Source of the DNA: Pseudomonas sp. CHM02
GTDB taxonomy: Bacteria > Pseudomonadota > Gammaproteobacteria > Pseudomonadales > Pseudomonadaceae
Length of the DNA: 64,000 nucleotides
Reading direction: 5' to 3'
Assembly: GCF_000612585.1 (NCBI RefSeq)
Contig: NZ_JFCA01000021.1
Location: forward strand, 1-64,000
The notes under the pieces were generated by a model. That model saw only the letters and a program-made list of their open reading frames with translations. It did not search any database and had not been told where the DNA came from. Both the position numbers and the translations under genes were made by a program. Positions 50,944-61,758 of this stretch are shown here, in pieces (positions within the stretch are counted from its first letter, which is position 1; each line of letters opens with the position of its first letter).

Positions 50944-51870
50944 TCAGTTCAGTGACACGCCCAGGTGTTTCATTCGGTGATAGAGCGTTCTTTTGGCGAC
51001 ACCCAGTTCCACGGCCACGCTATCAACGCAGTGGCTGTTCTGACGTAGAGACTCCTCGATCAGCGACTTTTCCATCTGATGCAGACGAGCCTTCAGGCTC
51101 ATTTCCATTTCCTGACGGGTTATCACTGTCGCTGAAAGCGGTGGCAGTCCCAATACAAAGCGCTTCGCTGTGGAGCGTAATTCGCGGACATTGCCCTTCC
51201 ATGAGTGACACAGCAACTGTTGTAACAACTGCTTGTTGGGCGGCGGCGGGGTGGGGAGTTTGAAATGACCAGCCTCCTGCTCAATCATGTCTAGGAACAT
51301 CGGGATGATTCGCTCTCGCCGATCCCGCAAGGCCGGGAGGTGAATGCTGACGACATTCAGGCGAAAGTAGAGGTCACGTCGGAAGGTGCCCTGCTCGACC
51401 ATCTCGTGCAGGGCGTGCTGGGCAGACGCGATCACGCGCATGTCTACCGGTATGAATCGGGTGGAGCCTAAACGCTCCACCCCACGGGACTCCAAAACGC
51501 GTAACAGCTTGGCTTGCAGCGTCAGCGGCATGCTATCGATCTCATCGAGGTACAAGGTACCCAGATGGGCCGCTTCAACGAATCCGGCCCGGGATTGCAT
51601 GGCGCCCGTATAGGCGCCAGTGTTTACGCCGAACAACTGGCTCTCGGCGAGGCTTTCCGGAATGGCGGCACAGTTGATTGCAACGAAGTTTCCTTTGCGC
51701 CGGGACAGGTGGTGTATACGCTGTGCCAGCGTATCTTTACCGGTACCTGTTTCTCCCAGCAGGAGAATATCTATATCGAGGGGGGCCGTGTTGTTTACAG
51801 TCGCTTCGATGCTCGGGCAATCAGAAAAAGTTATATCTGTCATAAGCCTGTTCTGGCTGAGCGTTGACAC
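50944..51870 (-). CDS. hrpS: Sigma54-dependent activator HrpS (RspR/RspS)
   Basis: The 308-residue enhancer-binding protein consists of an AAA+ domain and a Fis-type DNA-binding domain, with no receiver or sensor domain. Walker A is GETGTGKDT. The sigma54-contact loop is GAYTGA, the variant seen in HrpR/HrpS, not GAFTGA. Walker B is TLYLDEIDSMPL. The C-terminal helix-turn-helix is VAVELGVAKRTLYHRMKHLGV. It should activate hrpL at 34355-34370 and be inhibited by HrpV. The GTG at 51870 has GGAG nine bases upstream; an ATG at 51843 is the alternative. No second copy (hrpR) is present. Confidence 0.93.
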   Translation of the reverse strand: MSTLSQNRLMTDITFSDCPSIEATVNNTAPLDIDILLLGETGTGKDTLAQRIHHLSRRKGNFVAINCAAIPESLAESQLFGVNTGAYTGAMQSRAGFVEAAHLGTLYLDEIDSMPLTLQAKLLRVLESRGVERLGSTRFIPVDMRVIASAQHALHEMVEQGTFRRDLYFRLNVVSIHLPALRDRRERIIPMFLDMIEQEAGHFKLPTPPPPNKQLLQQLLCHSWKGNVRELRSTAKRFVLGLPPLSATVITRQEMEMSLKARLHQMEKSLIEESLRQNSHCVDSVAVELGVAKRTLYHRMKHLGVSLN

Positions 51871-52251
51871 AGTATTTTGCTCCAGTGCGTTGGCCGCTTT
51901 TTAAAGGGCTATTCCCTGTGCGTTCAGTTAAACAGGATTTTTTTATATTGTCATGATCTTGTCAGGGCATCAGGTAACTTTAAAAGTGTGAGTGGTAATT
52001 AGTCATTGGGTTTGAATTTAAATGAGTAAACTTGGCCGTGTTATGTAAGAGAAGTCTTAATATTGCAGGGAATAACTTTAATGGGGCGGCTTTTTGGGTA
52101 TATATGTAAAGCAGTCTTGCTCATGAGGTTCCCACATGAGAGGACCTATCAGGTTATTTCAATGTCCGACATTCGATGAGAATCAAGCGCGCACAAAAAA
52201 GCCGATGCAATGCATCGGCTTTTTATTTACAGCGTAAACCGCAGGTAACGC
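51871..52251. other. Intergenic boundary region between hrpS and ychF
   Basis: These 381 bp are clearly more AT-rich than the flanks and contain the hrpS promoter region and, at 52195-52224, the ychF terminator. I found no gene and no convincing -24/-12 or hrp box. It is the right edge of the secretion cluster against core genes. Confidence 0.6.
52195..52224. terminator. Bidirectional terminator after ychF
   Basis: GCCGATGC (52201-52208) pairs with GCATCGGC (52212-52219). A run of six A precedes it and a T-run follows, so it can serve the minus-strand ychF transcript and also the plus strand. Confidence 0.9.
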
Positions 52252-53352
52252 TTACACGTTGAAACGGAAGTGCATCACATCGCCATCTTTAACGATGTAA
52301 TCCTTGCCTTCCAGGCGCCATTTGCCCGCTTCCTTGGTACCGGCTTCACCCTTGTACTGGATGAAGTCGTTGTAGGCGATCACTTCGGCGCGGATAAAGC
52401 CTTTTTCGAAGTCGGTGTGGATCACGCCAGCGGCCTGTGGCGCGGTGGCGCCGACCTTGACGGTCCAGGCGCGGACTTCTTCGACACCCGCGGTGAAGTA
52501 GGTCTGCAGGTTGAGCATCTCGTAACCGGCGCGGATCACGCGATTCAGGCCAGGCTCTTCCAGGCCCAGGGCCTCGAGGAACATGTCCTTTTCTTCGCCG
52601 TCATCGAGTTCGGCGATTTCGGCTTCGATCTTGTTGCACACCGGAACAACGATAGCGCCTTCTTCGTCGGCGATGGCCTTGACCACGTCGAGCAGCGGGT
52701 TGTTCTCGAAACCATCTTCGGCGACGTTGGCGATGTACATCACAGGTTTGGTGGTCAGCAGGTGGAAGCCTTTGATCACGGCCTTTTCGTCAGCGCCCAT
52801 GTTCTTCATCAGGCTGCGAGCAGGCTTGCCTTCGGTGAAGTGCGCGATCAATTGCTCCAGCAGGCCTTTCTGGACCACGGCGTCCTTGTCGCCGCCTTTC
52901 GCGTTGCGTGCGACTTTCTGCAGTTGCTTCTCGCAGCTGTCGAGGTCGGCGAAGATCAGTTCCAGGTCAATGATCTCGATGTCGCGCTTCGGGTCGACGC
53001 TGTTGGAGACGTGAATCACGTTCTCGTCTTCAAAGCAGCGGACCACGTGGGCGATGGCATCGGTCTCACGAATGTTGGCCAGGAACTTGTTGCCCAGGCC
53101 TTCGCCTTTCGATGCGCCGGCAACCAGGCCTGCGATGTCGACGAATTCCATGGTGGTCGGCAGGATGCGCTTGGGATTGACGATGGCCGCCAGAGCCTCC
53201 AAGCGCGGATCGGGCATAGGCACGATGCCGCTGTTGGGCTCGATGGTGCAGAAGGGGAAGTTCTCCGCTGCAATACCGGACTTGGTCAGGGCGTTGAACA
53301 GGGTGGATTTGCCGACGTTGGGCAGGCCGACGATGCCGCAATTGAATCCCAT
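52252..53352 (-). CDS. ychF: Ribosome-associated ATPase YchF
   Basis: The 366-residue Obg-related P-loop protein prefers ATP to GTP and acts in translation and oxidative-stress response. G1 is GLPNVGKST at the N-terminus, G3 is [16 protein letters not shown], and the usual NKxD is replaced by NVAED, the YchF hallmark. The C-terminal TGS domain ends [15 protein letters not shown]. The neighbour is pth, as in most gammaproteobacteria. It borders the type III cluster. Confidence 0.97.
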   Translation of the reverse strand: MGFNCGIVGLPNVGKSTLFNALTKSGIAAENFPFCTIEPNSGIVPMPDPRLEALAAIVNPKRILPTTMEFVDIAGLVAGASKGEGLGNKFLANIRETDAIAHVVRCFEDENVIHVSNSVDPKRDIEIIDLELIFADLDSCEKQLQKVARNAKGGDKDAVVQKGLLEQLIAHFTEGKPARSLMKNMGADEKAVIKGFHLLTTKPVMYIANVAEDGFENNPLLDVVKAIADEEGAIVVPVCNKIEAEIAELDDGEEKDMFLEALGLEEPGLNRVIRAGYEMLNLQTYFTAGVEEVRAWTVKVGATAPQAAGVIHTDFEKGFIRAEVIAYNDFIQYKGEAGTKEAGKWRLEGKDYIVKDGDVMHFRFNV

Positions 53353-53373
53353 GGTGTTTCCCCTCGGTAAGAG

Positions 53374-53958
53374 TCAGGCCTTCTGGCTGTGCAGGTTTTT
53401 CATCGCGCGGTTCCATTCACCGGCGAAGATATCCGGCAGCACGCCGAGGGCAAAGTCGATGCTGGCATCGAGTTTTTCCTGTTCGGCGCGTGGCGCACGA
53501 CCCAGGACGAAATTTGAAACCATACTGGCAACGCCTGGGTGGCCAATGCCGAGCCGCAGACGGTAGAAATTATTCTGATTGCCCAACTGCGCGATGATGT
53601 CGCGCAGGCCGTTGTGCCCGCCATGCCCGCCGCCCAGCTTGAGCTTGGCAACACCGGGTGGCAGGTCCAGTTCGTCATGGGCCACCAGGATTTCCTCGGG
53701 TTTGATCCGGAAGAAGCCCGCAAGCGCCGCGACAGCCTGGCCGCTGCGGTTCATGTAGGTGGTGGGAATCAGCAGACGAACATCCTGACCCTGGTGCGAG
53801 AAGCGCCCGGTCAGGCCAAAATATTTGCGATCGGCCACCAGGTTCACACCTTGGGCGTGGGCGATGCGCTCAACAAAAAGGGCCCCCGCGTTATGCCGGG
53901 TCTGTTCGTATTCGGCGCCTGGATTTCCCAGGCCAACGATCAGTTTAATGGCAGTCAC
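53374..53958 (-). CDS. pth: Peptidyl-tRNA hydrolase
   Basis: The 194-residue enzyme releases tRNA from stalled peptidyl-tRNA. It shows [20 protein letters not shown] with the catalytic His, [12 protein letters not shown], and [28 protein letters not shown]. The GTG at 53958 gives the standard N-terminus ([13 protein letters not shown]); the frame runs 23 codons further upstream without family similarity. It lies 21 bp upstream of ychF and is probably cotranscribed with it. Confidence 0.96.
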   Translation of the reverse strand: MTAIKLIVGLGNPGAEYEQTRHNAGALFVERIAHAQGVNLVADRKYFGLTGRFSHQGQDVRLLIPTTYMNRSGQAVAALAGFFRIKPEEILVAHDELDLPPGVAKLKLGGGHGGHNGLRDIIAQLGNQNNFYRLRLGIGHPGVASMVSNFVLGRAPRAEQEKLDASIDFALGVLPDIFAGEWNRAMKNLHSQKA

Positions 53959-54125
53959 GACAGGGGCCCTTCCTTTGGAGTTGTGGATAAGATCGCCAGA
54001 CCTGGGTGCGGCGAAAGTGGACAACACTACATCATTTACTCAAGAGTAAACGCCGCGTTATCGCCCGCTTTCTCGCTACGTTTCGGTCCGCGATGTTTCC
54101 TCAAGCTCCGGCAATACAGAGTGAA

Positions 54126-54722
54126 TTACTCTGCAGCGCCTTCTTCAGCTTCTGGAGCAACGCGTGGAGCGTGAACGTTGGCAACAGCTTTGTCATCACC
54201 GTGAGCCAGTGCGACAAACTCAACGCCTTTAGGCGCTTTGAGGTCGGACAGGTGGATGATGGCGCCAACTTCAGCAGCCGACAGGTCGACTTCGATGAAC
54301 TCAGGCAGGTCTTTCGGCAGGCAGGTCACTTCGATTTCGTTCACAACGTGAGAAATCTCGCCGCCTTTCTTGATCGGTGCTTCTTCACCGACGAAGTGCA
54401 CAGGGACGATAGCGGTCAGCTTCTGGCCAGCCACAACGCGAACGAAGTCAGCGTGCATGATGAACTGCTTGGACGGGTGACGTTGCATCGCTTTAACGAT
54501 GACGTTCTGCTTGGCGCCGTCGACGTTCAGCTCGATAACGTGGCTGTAGGCAGCTTCGTTTTCGAACAGCTTGGCGATTTCCTTGGCCAGGATGGTCACG
54601 GATTCAGCAGGCTTGTTACCACCGTATACAACGGCTGGGATGTTGGCGGCGTGACGCAGGCGGCGGCTCGCACCTTTCCCCAGGTCAGTACGCGCTTGGG
54701 CGTTCAGAGTAAAGTCAGTCAT
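54126..54722 (-). CDS. rplY: 50S ribosomal protein L25/general stress protein Ctc
   Basis: The 198-residue protein has the N-terminal 5S rRNA-binding L25 domain ([32 protein letters not shown]) and a C-terminal beta domain (from about residue 95), the long Ctc form. The acidic tail ends EAEEGAAE. It lies between prs and pth as in other pseudomonads. The prs terminator at 54793 lies just upstream, so it has its own promoter. Confidence 0.97.
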   Translation of the reverse strand: MTDFTLNAQARTDLGKGASRRLRHAANIPAVVYGGNKPAESVTILAKEIAKLFENEAAYSHVIELNVDGAKQNVIVKAMQRHPSKQFIMHADFVRVVAGQKLTAIVPVHFVGEEAPIKKGGEISHVVNEIEVTCLPKDLPEFIEVDLSAAEVGAIIHLSDLKAPKGVEFVALAHGDDKAVANVHAPRVAPEAEEGAAE

Positions 54723-54786
54723 TTTGTATCTCCAAAATAGCCATCATCGAGCGGCGTTTGCGACCAGCGCCAGACTCGACATGGGC

Positions 54787-54823
54787 AAAAAAGCCCCGCC
54801 CCAACAGAATGTCGGGGCGGGGC
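54787..54823 (-). terminator. Rho-independent terminator of prs
   Basis: A 10-bp GC-rich stem (GCCCCGCCCC with GGGGCGGGGC) around an 11-nt loop is followed on the minus strand by six T. It lies between prs and rplY. Confidence 0.92.
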
Positions 54824-54859
54824 GCTTTTCGTCAGTGAGATGTACCGAAGGTTTGACCC

Positions 54860-55801
54860 TTAACGGAACATCGCGCTGATCGATTCTTCATTGCTGATGC
54901 GGCGAACCGCCTCGGCAACAACCGGTGCGATATCCAGTTGACGGATACGCGAACAGGCTTGAGCAGCAGCGGACAACGGAATGGTGTTGGTCACCACCAG
55001 TTCGTCCAGCATGGAATTTTCGATGTTCTCGATCGCTCGGCCAGACAGCACAGGGTGTGTGCAGTAGGCGAAGACTTTTGCTGCACCGTGCTCTTTCAAG
55101 GCTTTCGCCGCGTGGCACAGGGTGCCGGCGGTGTCGACCATGTCATCGACCAGAATACAGGTACGCCCTTCGACATCACCGATGATATGCATCACTTCAG
55201 AGTGATTGGCTTTCTCGCGGCGTTTGTCGATGATCCCGAGGTCCACGCCCAGGGATTTGGCAACAGCCCGTGCACGCACGACGCCACCAATGTCCGGGGA
55301 CACGATCATCAGGTTTTCAAAGCGCTGGTCTTCGATGTCATCCACCAATACTGGGGAGCCGTAGATGTTATCTACCGGAATATCGAAGAACCCCTGGATT
55401 TGGTCAGCGTGCAGGTCAACCGTGAGAACACGGTCGATACCTACCACGGTCAGCATGTCAGCAACGACTTTCGCGCTGATGGCCACACGTGCGGAACGCG
55501 GACGGCGATCCTGACGGGCATAACCAAAGTAAGGGATTACAGCTGTGATTCGAGTCGCTGAGGAGCGGCGGAAGGCATCAGCCATCACGACGAGTTCCAT
55601 CAGGTTATCGTTGGTCGGAGCGCAAGTCGGCTGAATAATGAAGACGTCTTTACCGCGGACGTTTTCATTGATCTCGGCTGTAATTTCGCCGTCGGAGAAT
55701 TTACCGACAGAGATGTCACCGAGAGGGATATGCAGCTGACGTACGACACGTCGAGCCAGATCGGGGTTAGCGTTCCCCGTAAAGACCATCATCTTGGACA
55801 C
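54860..55801 (-). CDS. prs: Ribose-phosphate pyrophosphokinase
   Basis: The 313-residue enzyme makes PRPP from ribose 5-phosphate and ATP for nucleotide, histidine and tryptophan synthesis. It shows the substrate-binding segments [33 protein letters not shown] and the PRPP loop [17 protein letters not shown]. The length fits class I enzymes. It starts 46 bp after the tRNA-Gln gene on the same strand. Confidence 0.98.
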   Translation of the reverse strand: MSKMMVFTGNANPDLARRVVRQLHIPLGDISVGKFSDGEITAEINENVRGKDVFIIQPTCAPTNDNLMELVVMADAFRRSSATRITAVIPYFGYARQDRRPRSARVAISAKVVADMLTVVGIDRVLTVDLHADQIQGFFDIPVDNIYGSPVLVDDIEDQRFENLMIVSPDIGGVVRARAVAKSLGVDLGIIDKRREKANHSEVMHIIGDVEGRTCILVDDMVDTAGTLCHAAKALKEHGAAKVFAYCTHPVLSGRAIENIENSMLDELVVTNTIPLSAAAQACSRIRQLDIAPVVAEAVRRISNEESISAMFR

Positions 55802-55847
55802 GCGCAGTACCTAGAGGCTGAGGGTAACCTGGATGAGTATAGGAAAA

Positions 55848-55922
55848 TGGCAGGGGCGGCTGGATTCGAACCAACGCATGGCAGGATCAAAACCTGCTGC
55901 CTTACCGCTTGGCGACGCCCCT
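55848..55922 (-). tRNA. tRNA-Gln (TTG anticodon)
   Basis: The 75-nt gene has acceptor AGGGGCG with CGCCCCT, anticodon loop TTTTGAT giving UUG, T arm with GGTTCGAATCC, and an encoded CCA. It lies between ispE and prs, a conserved location in Pseudomonas, and is probably processed from the ispE-prs transcript. Confidence 0.97.
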
Positions 55923-55959
55923 GTATCTGTTGCAACGAGTGCCTAACACTCGGTTCCTT

Positions 55960-56811
55960 TTAGAGCAGACTTTGCAGCTTGCGATGCAACATCGAAACGT
56001 TGCTTCCCTTTGCTACAAACCCTGTAAGGGTCTCTGTAAGAAGGGCCGAGACTTTATCAGCTTCAGCTTTGCTTGGGAAGCCCCCAAACACACAACTTCC
56101 AGTGCCGGTTAATTTTGCTTCGGTAAATTTACCTAACAAATTCAAAGCGTTACGTACCTCTGGATAACGCCTTGCTACAACCGGTAAGCAGTCATTTCGA
56201 CTGTTTCCCTTGGGAACGGGGCGCACTTTAATGGGAGGAGAGTTACGTGTCAACAGTGGATCTGAAAAAATTTCTGCTGTACTTACAGATACTTGCGGAA
56301 CAAGCACGACATACCACGGCTCTTCGGGGTATTCCGGGGTGAGTTTCTCGCCCACACCCTCGGCGAAAGCCGCATGCCCACGCACGAAAACCGGGACGTC
56401 CGCGCCCAGCGTCAGGCCCAGCGCCGCCAGGCGATCGTGGTCCCAGCCCAGTTGCCACAAGTGGTTCAGACCCAGCAAAGTTGTCGCGGCATTCGAGCTG
56501 CCACCGCCGATACCGCCGCCCATGGGCAGGATCTTGTCGATCCAGATATCGATGCCGAGCCGGCAGCCGGATTGTTCCTGGAGTTTTTTCGCCGCTTTCA
56601 CGATCAGGTTGCTGTCATGAGGCACACCTTCGAATTCGGTGTGCAACTGGATGACGCCATCGTCGCGCACGGCGAACGTCAGCTCATCGCCGTAGTCGAG
56701 AAATTGAAACAGCGTCTGCAACTCGTGATAGCCGTCTTCACGGCGACCCAGGATGTGCAGCATCAGATTGAGTTTGGCCGGGGAGGGCAGGGTCAATGTT
56801 TGTACGGACAC
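55960..56811 (-). CDS. ispE: 4-diphosphocytidyl-2-C-methyl-D-erythritol kinase
   Basis: The 283-residue GHMP kinase phosphorylates CDP-ME in the MEP isoprenoid pathway. It shows [35 protein letters not shown] at the N-terminus, the ATP loop [16 protein letters not shown] (about residue 92), and the C-terminal GSCVFG motif. It lies 1 bp after lolB, forming a tight operon with it. Confidence 0.97.
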   Translation of the reverse strand: MSVQTLTLPSPAKLNLMLHILGRREDGYHELQTLFQFLDYGDELTFAVRDDGVIQLHTEFEGVPHDSNLIVKAAKKLQEQSGCRLGIDIWIDKILPMGGGIGGGSSNAATTLLGLNHLWQLGWDHDRLAALGLTLGADVPVFVRGHAAFAEGVGEKLTPEYPEEPWYVVLVPQVSVSTAEIFSDPLLTRNSPPIKVRPVPKGNSRNDCLPVVARRYPEVRNALNLLGKFTEAKLTGTGSCVFGGFPSKAEADKVSALLTETLTGFVAKGSNVSMLHRKLQSLL

Positions 56812-56812
56812 G

Positions 56813-57430
56813 TTATTGCCCCAGCTTGCGCGGTTGCCAGTCCTTGATCACCAGCGTGACGTCAAGGTCAGTGCCATGCAGCTTGATGCGCTCAGGCAGC
56901 CAATAACCGCTTTGTTCCACGTAGCTCAAATATTCGACCTGCCAGCCATCCTGCTCCAGTGTGGCCAGACGGCTGTCGCCGTTCAGGCCCAGACGGCTCT
57001 TGCTGTCAGGCGCGGGCAGGCCGCGTACCCACCAGACCAGGTGAGACACCGGCAGCTTCCAGCCAATCTGCTCTTCCAGCAGGGCTTCTGGCGAAGTCGC
57101 TTCATAGCGACCCTGGTTGGCCACTTCGAGGCTGACTTGACCCGGACGGCCGGTCAGGCGGGCTGCGCCGCGACCGAGCGGGCCGGAGAGGCGAATGTCG
57201 TAGTAATCCTGGCGTTGCAGCCAGAACAAGGTGCCGCTGCCAGAGTCTTTCGGCGCACGTACACCGACTTTGCCTTCGATCTGCCAGCCATCGATGCTAC
57301 TGAGCTGATCCTTGTGCTGCTTCCATTGCGCCGGGTTGCCCTGACCCTCAACGGATTCACGGGCACCGAAGCCCGCGCAACCGGCGAGCAGGGCGATGAA
57401 ACTGAAAACGACAATGTGGCGCAAGAACAT
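56813..57430 (-). CDS. lolB: Outer-membrane lipoprotein receptor LolB
   Basis: The 205-residue lipoprotein takes lipoproteins from LolA and inserts them in the outer membrane. A lipobox (LLAGC) lies at residues 14-18. The [44 protein letters not shown] region is the family core. It lies 4 bp after the TPR lipoprotein gene and just before ispE, as in most gammaproteobacteria. Confidence 0.95.
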   Translation of the reverse strand: MFLRHIVVFSFIALLAGCAGFGARESVEGQGNPAQWKQHKDQLSSIDGWQIEGKVGVRAPKDSGSGTLFWLQRQDYYDIRLSGPLGRGAARLTGRPGQVSLEVANQGRYEATSPEALLEEQIGWKLPVSHLVWWVRGLPAPDSKSRLGLNGDSRLATLEQDGWQVEYLSYVEQSGYWLPERIKLHGTDLDVTLVIKDWQPRKLGQ

Positions 57431-57434
57431 AAGC

Positions 57435-59159
57435 TTAAAGGGTCTCGGATCCGGTCAGGCGCTTGATGGTGCCGCGCAGGATGGGGCTTTCGGGTTGTTC
57501 CTTGAGGAATTTTTCCCAGATCTGGCGTGCTTCGCGCTGCTTGCCGTTGGCCCACAGCACTTCGCCCAGGTGAGCGGCGACTTCCTGGTCCGGGAAGCGC
57601 TCCAGTGCCTGGCGCAGCAAGCGTTCGGCTTCGTCCAGGTTGCCCAGGCGGTAGTTCACCCAGCCGAGGCTGTCGAGTACGGCCGGGTCTTCCGGGTTGA
57701 GCTTGTGAGCTTGTTCGATCAGCTCCTTGGCTTCGGCGTAGCGCGTGGTGCGGTCGGACAGGGTATAACCCAGGGCGTTGAGGGCCATGGCATTGTCCGG
57801 GTCGCGCTTGATGATCAGGCGCAGGTCTTTTTCCATCTGCGCCAGGTCATTGCGTTTTTCCGCCTGCATGGCGCGGGTGTACAGCAGGTTCAGATCGTCG
57901 GGGAATTGCAGCAGGGCTTGTTGCAGTAGTTTCCACGCACGCTCGCCCTGATTGTTGGCCGACAGGGTTTCGGCCTGGATCAGGTACAGCTGGATCGCAT
58001 AGTCCGGTTCGGCATCCCGCGCAGCGGCCAGGCGTTTCTCCGCCTCGTCGGTACGACCGTTGCTCATCAGGATGTCGGCCTGGCGCAATTGGGCCGGCAG
58101 GTAGTCGTTGCCGGGGCCGACCTGGGCGTATTCGAGCAGCGCAGCCTGCGGGTCGTTGCGTTCCTCGGCAATACGGCCGAGGTTCAGGTGCGCCGAGTCC
58201 ACATGGCTTTCACGCTGGATCAGTTCTTCCAGATAGCCTTTGGCCTCGTCCCAGGCCTTGGCTTCCAGGCACACCAGCGCCAGGGAATAACGCAGCTCGT
58301 CGTCGTCCGGGTATTGCTGGACGAGATTGGCGAACTGCACCTTGGCGTCCTCCATGCGGTCCTGTTCCACCAGCATGCGGGCGTAAGTCAGGCGCAGGCG
58401 CTTGTCATCCGGGTATTTCTTGATGCTTTTTTCCAGCAGCGGAATTGCTTCCTTGCCGCGATTGAGGTTCTGCAGCAAGCGTGCGCGCAACAGGATCGGG
58501 GCGATCTCGCCTTCTTCCGGCGGGTTCTGCTCCAGCAGCTTCAGCGCGGCGTCGGCTTCGTCGTCCTGTTGCAACAGCAGTGCCTTGCCGAACACCAATT
58601 GGCTGTTTTTCGGATGCTTTTGCAGCAGGCGGTCGAAACTCTTCATCAGGCCGTTGCGGGTGTCCTGGTCGGTGTCGGCAGCCGACAGCGCGAGGAAGTC
58701 GAAATGGGTGTCGCCCTTGCCCTGCAGGACTTTCTCCATATAGACCATGGAGTCGTCATAACGCCCGGCACGCGCCAGTTGAATGGCGGCCGCCCGTTGT
58801 GCTTCCAGGTCGTCCGGGGCGTTTTTCGCCCAGATCAGCGACGTGTCCAGCGCAGCCTGGTCGGCGCCCAGGTATTCGGCGATACGGAAGGCCCGCTCGG
58901 AAATCCCCGGATCCTGAGTGTTGATGGCCTGGGTCACGTAGTTATCCAGCGCAATGTCGAAGCGATTGCGTTGGCCGGCCAGCTCCGCGGTCAGCAGGCT
59001 GTACACCGTTTCTTCACTGAACGAGGAATAAACCTTGGGTTTTTCAGGGGCGGGGGTGCTGTCTTCCACCGGCGGCGTACCGTCCGGCGACACGGGTGCC
59101 ATGGCCTGGCAGCCGCTGAGGAAGACAAAAGCAAGGAGCAACGCGGAAGATCTATTCAT
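57435..59159 (-). CDS. Tetratricopeptide-repeat lipoprotein
   Basis: The 574-residue protein starts with a lipoprotein signal (LAFVFLSGC), then a Pro-rich linker, and from about residue 60 to the end at least ten TPR-type helical repeats (for example [66 protein letters not shown]). It is probably an outer-membrane-attached scaffold on the periplasmic side. The operon with lolB and ispE is conserved in Pseudomonas (PA4667 type). The exact partner is unknown. Confidence 0.9.
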   Translation of the reverse strand: MNRSSALLLAFVFLSGCQAMAPVSPDGTPPVEDSTPAPEKPKVYSSFSEETVYSLLTAELAGQRNRFDIALDNYVTQAINTQDPGISERAFRIAEYLGADQAALDTSLIWAKNAPDDLEAQRAAAIQLARAGRYDDSMVYMEKVLQGKGDTHFDFLALSAADTDQDTRNGLMKSFDRLLQKHPKNSQLVFGKALLLQQDDEADAALKLLEQNPPEEGEIAPILLRARLLQNLNRGKEAIPLLEKSIKKYPDDKRLRLTYARMLVEQDRMEDAKVQFANLVQQYPDDDELRYSLALVCLEAKAWDEAKGYLEELIQRESHVDSAHLNLGRIAEERNDPQAALLEYAQVGPGNDYLPAQLRQADILMSNGRTDEAEKRLAAARDAEPDYAIQLYLIQAETLSANNQGERAWKLLQQALLQFPDDLNLLYTRAMQAEKRNDLAQMEKDLRLIIKRDPDNAMALNALGYTLSDRTTRYAEAKELIEQAHKLNPEDPAVLDSLGWVNYRLGNLDEAERLLRQALERFPDQEVAAHLGEVLWANGKQREARQIWEKFLKEQPESPILRGTIKRLTGSETL

Positions 59160-59257
59160 ATAGGAAGAGGACGACTAACCTGCGGTCGGATCATCATGAC
59201 ACAAGCCTTCGGCCAAACATAACCGGGGCACCCGTAATACGCTTATTGCTCCCCCGT

Positions 59258-59283
59258 GTAGGAGCAAGCTCGCTCCTGCGCGG
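59258..59283. repeat. Short palindromic repeat in the hemA upstream region
   Basis: GTAGGAGCAAGCTCGCTCCTGCG forms a short stem of the GGAGCAAGC/GCTCGCTCC kind that is dispersed in Pseudomonas genomes. It lies in the 230-bp divergent region between the TPR lipoprotein and hemA; the hemA promoter must lie to its right. Confidence 0.5.
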
Positions 59284-59389
59284 ATGCCATTTATAGGCAC
59301 AAGGTATAGGGACAATAGACGACGGTGGTTGTTCTGAATCTTTCGAAGTAGGACAATTGTCGGCTTCCCGACATCATCAGCGATATTGA

Positions 59390-60679
59390 ATGGCCTTCCT
59401 CGCACTCGGTATTAACCACAAGACTGCCTCCGTAGACGTGCGCGAGCGCGTGGCGTTTACGCCAGAGCAGTTGGTTGAGGCCTTGCAGCAGCTCTGCCGG
59501 CTCACCGACAGTCGCGAAGCTGCGATCCTTTCGACCTGCAATCGCAGCGAGCTTTATATAGAGCAGGAACATCTTTCAGCGGATGTCGTGCTGCGCTGGC
59601 TGGCCGATTACCACCATTTGAACCTCGACGACCTGCGCGCGAGCGCTTATGTGCACGAAGAGGATGCGGCAGTTCGTCACATGATGCGGGTGGCGGCCGG
59701 TCTCGATTCGCTGGTGCTGGGTGAACCGCAGATCCTCGGCCAGATGAAGTCCGCCTACGCCGTGGCGCGTGAGGCCGGCACCGTCGGTCCGTTGCTGGGT
59801 CGCCTGTTCCAGGCCACGTTCAATTCGGCCAAGCAGGTGCGCACCGACACCGCCATTGGTGAAAACCCGGTGTCCGTGGCATTTGCCGCGGTCAGCCTGG
59901 CGAAACAGATCTTCAGTGATTTGCAACGCAGCCAGGCCCTGCTGATCGGCGCCGGCGAGACCATTACCCTGGTCGCCCGCCACCTGCATGACCTGGGCGT
60001 CAAGCGCATCGTGGTGGCCAACCGTACCCTGGAGCGCGCCAGTATTCTTGCCGAGCAGTTCGGCGCGCACGCCGTGCTGCTGGCGGATATCCCGGCCGAA
60101 CTGGTGCGCAGCGATATCGTCATCAGCTCCACTGCCAGCCAGTTGCCGATCCTGGGCAAGGGCGCGGTCGAGAGCGCATTGAAACTGCGCAAGCACAAAC
60201 CCATCTTCATGGTGGACATCGCCGTTCCGCGGGATATCGAACCCGAAGTCGGCGAGTTGGACGACGTTTACCTCTATAGCGTCGACGATCTGCACGAAGT
60301 CGTCGCCGAAAACCTCAAGAGCCGCCAGGGCGCTGCCCAGGCCGCCGAGGAAATGGTCAGCACCGGCGCCGAAGATTTCATGGTGCGCCTGCGCGAGTTG
60401 GCGGCGGTGGACGTGCTCAAGGCGTATCGTCAGCAAGGCGAACGCCTGCGCGACGAAGAGCTGATCAAGGCCCAGCGCTTGCTGGCCAACGGCAGCAGCG
60501 CCGAGGAGGTGCTGATGCAACTGGCCCGTGGCCTCACCAACAAGTTGCTCCACGCACCCAGCGTACAATTGAAAAAGCTTACCGCCGAAGGCCGCCTCGA
60601 TGCGCTGGCCATGGCCCAGGAACTCTTTGCCCTCGGTGAGGGCGCGTCAGATAGCTCTTCGGATAAAAAACCGCAATGA
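59390..60679 (+). CDS. hemA: Glutamyl-tRNA reductase
   Basis: The 429-residue NADPH enzyme reduces Glu-tRNA(Glu) to glutamate semialdehyde, the first step of C5 haem synthesis. It shows [23 protein letters not shown], the active-site Cys in STCNRSELY (residue about 50), [24 protein letters not shown], and the nucleotide-binding GAGETI. The C-terminal helix is the dimerisation domain. The stop overlaps the prfA ATG (ATGA). Confidence 0.98.
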   Translation: MAFLALGINHKTASVDVRERVAFTPEQLVEALQQLCRLTDSREAAILSTCNRSELYIEQEHLSADVVLRWLADYHHLNLDDLRASAYVHEEDAAVRHMMRVAAGLDSLVLGEPQILGQMKSAYAVAREAGTVGPLLGRLFQATFNSAKQVRTDTAIGENPVSVAFAAVSLAKQIFSDLQRSQALLIGAGETITLVARHLHDLGVKRIVVANRTLERASILAEQFGAHAVLLADIPAELVRSDIVISSTASQLPILGKGAVESALKLRKHKPIFMVDIAVPRDIEPEVGELDDVYLYSVDDLHEVVAENLKSRQGAAQAAEEMVSTGAEDFMVRLRELAAVDVLKAYRQQGERLRDEELIKAQRLLANGSSAEEVLMQLARGLTNKLLHAPSVQLKKLTAEGRLDALAMAQELFALGEGASDSSSDKKPQ

Positions 60680-61758
60680 AAGCGTCACTGCTCAATAAAC
60701 TGGACGTGCTCCAGGACCGTTTCGAAGAACTGACCGCCTTGCTCGGCGATAGCGAGGTCATTTCCGATCAAACCAAGTTCCGTGCGTATTCCAAGGAATA
60801 CGCCGAAGTTGAGCCGATTGTGGCGACCTACAAGCACCTGACTAAAGTGCAGGCCGACCTCGAAGGCGCCCAGGCGCTGCTCAAGGACAGCGACCCGGAC
60901 ATGCGCGAAATGGCCGTGGAAGAAGTCCGCGAAGCCAAGGAAAAGCTGGCCGAGCTGGAAGGTGACCTGCAGCGCATGTTGCTGCCCAAGGACCCGAATG
61001 ACGGGCGCAACGTGTTCCTCGAGATCCGTGCCGGCACCGGTGGTGACGAGGCCGCAATCTTCTCCGGCGACCTGTTCCGCATGTATTCGCGCTATGCCGA
61101 GCGTCGCGGCTGGCGTGTCGAGATACTGTCCGAGAATGAAGGCGAGCACGGCGGCTATAAAGAAGTCATCGCGCGGGTCGAAGGCGACAACGTCTACGGC
61201 AAGCTCAAGTTCGAGTCCGGCGCGCACCGCGTACAGCGCGTGCCCGCGACCGAGTCCCAAGGCCGTATCCACACCTCGGCGTGCACCGTCGCAGTGTTGC
61301 CCGAGCCGGACGAGCAGGAAGCTATCGAGATCAACCCGGCCGACTTGCGTGTCGACACCTACCGCTCGTCGGGCGCCGGTGGTCAGCACGTCAACAAGAC
61401 CGACTCGGCGATCCGTATCACCCACTTGCCCTCGGGCATCGTGGTGGAGTGCCAGGAAGAACGTTCCCAGCACAAGAACCGAGCGCGGGCGATGTCCTGG
61501 CTGTCGGCCAAGCTCAACGACCAGCAGACCAGCGCCGCCGCCAATGCGATTGCCAGCGAGCGCAAGTTGCTGGTGGGCTCGGGCGACCGCTCCGAACGCA
61601 TCCGTACTTATAACTTTGCCCAGGGCCGGGTCACCGACCACCGGGTCAACCTCACGCTTTATTCCCTGGACGAGATCCTCGCCGGTGGCGTTGAAGCAGT
61701 GATCGAGCCGTTGCTCGCCGAATACCAGGCCGATCAACTGGCGGCGATAGGTGAATAA
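60676..61758 (+). CDS. prfA: Peptide chain release factor 1
   Basis: The 360-residue factor reads UAA and UAG and triggers hydrolysis with its GGQ loop ([24 protein letters not shown]). The stop-codon recognition motif is PAT (in [14 protein letters not shown]), the RF1 type. The gene lies between hemA and prmC, whose product methylates the GGQ glutamine, and is translationally coupled to hemA. Confidence 0.98.
   Translation: MKASLLNKLDVLQDRFEELTALLGDSEVISDQTKFRAYSKEYAEVEPIVATYKHLTKVQADLEGAQALLKDSDPDMREMAVEEVREAKEKLAELEGDLQRMLLPKDPNDGRNVFLEIRAGTGGDEAAIFSGDLFRMYSRYAERRGWRVEILSENEGEHGGYKEVIARVEGDNVYGKLKFESGAHRVQRVPATESQGRIHTSACTVAVLPEPDEQEAIEINPADLRVDTYRSSGAGGQHVNKTDSAIRITHLPSGIVVECQEERSQHKNRARAMSWLSAKLNDQQTSAAANAIASERKLLVGSGDRSERIRTYNFAQGRVTDHRVNLTLYSLDEILAGGVEAVIEPLLAEYQADQLAAIGE

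Noticed and set aside
52270..53370. 366-codon plus-strand open frame opposite ychF
   Set aside because: Exact antisense of ychF; His-rich shadow without motifs.
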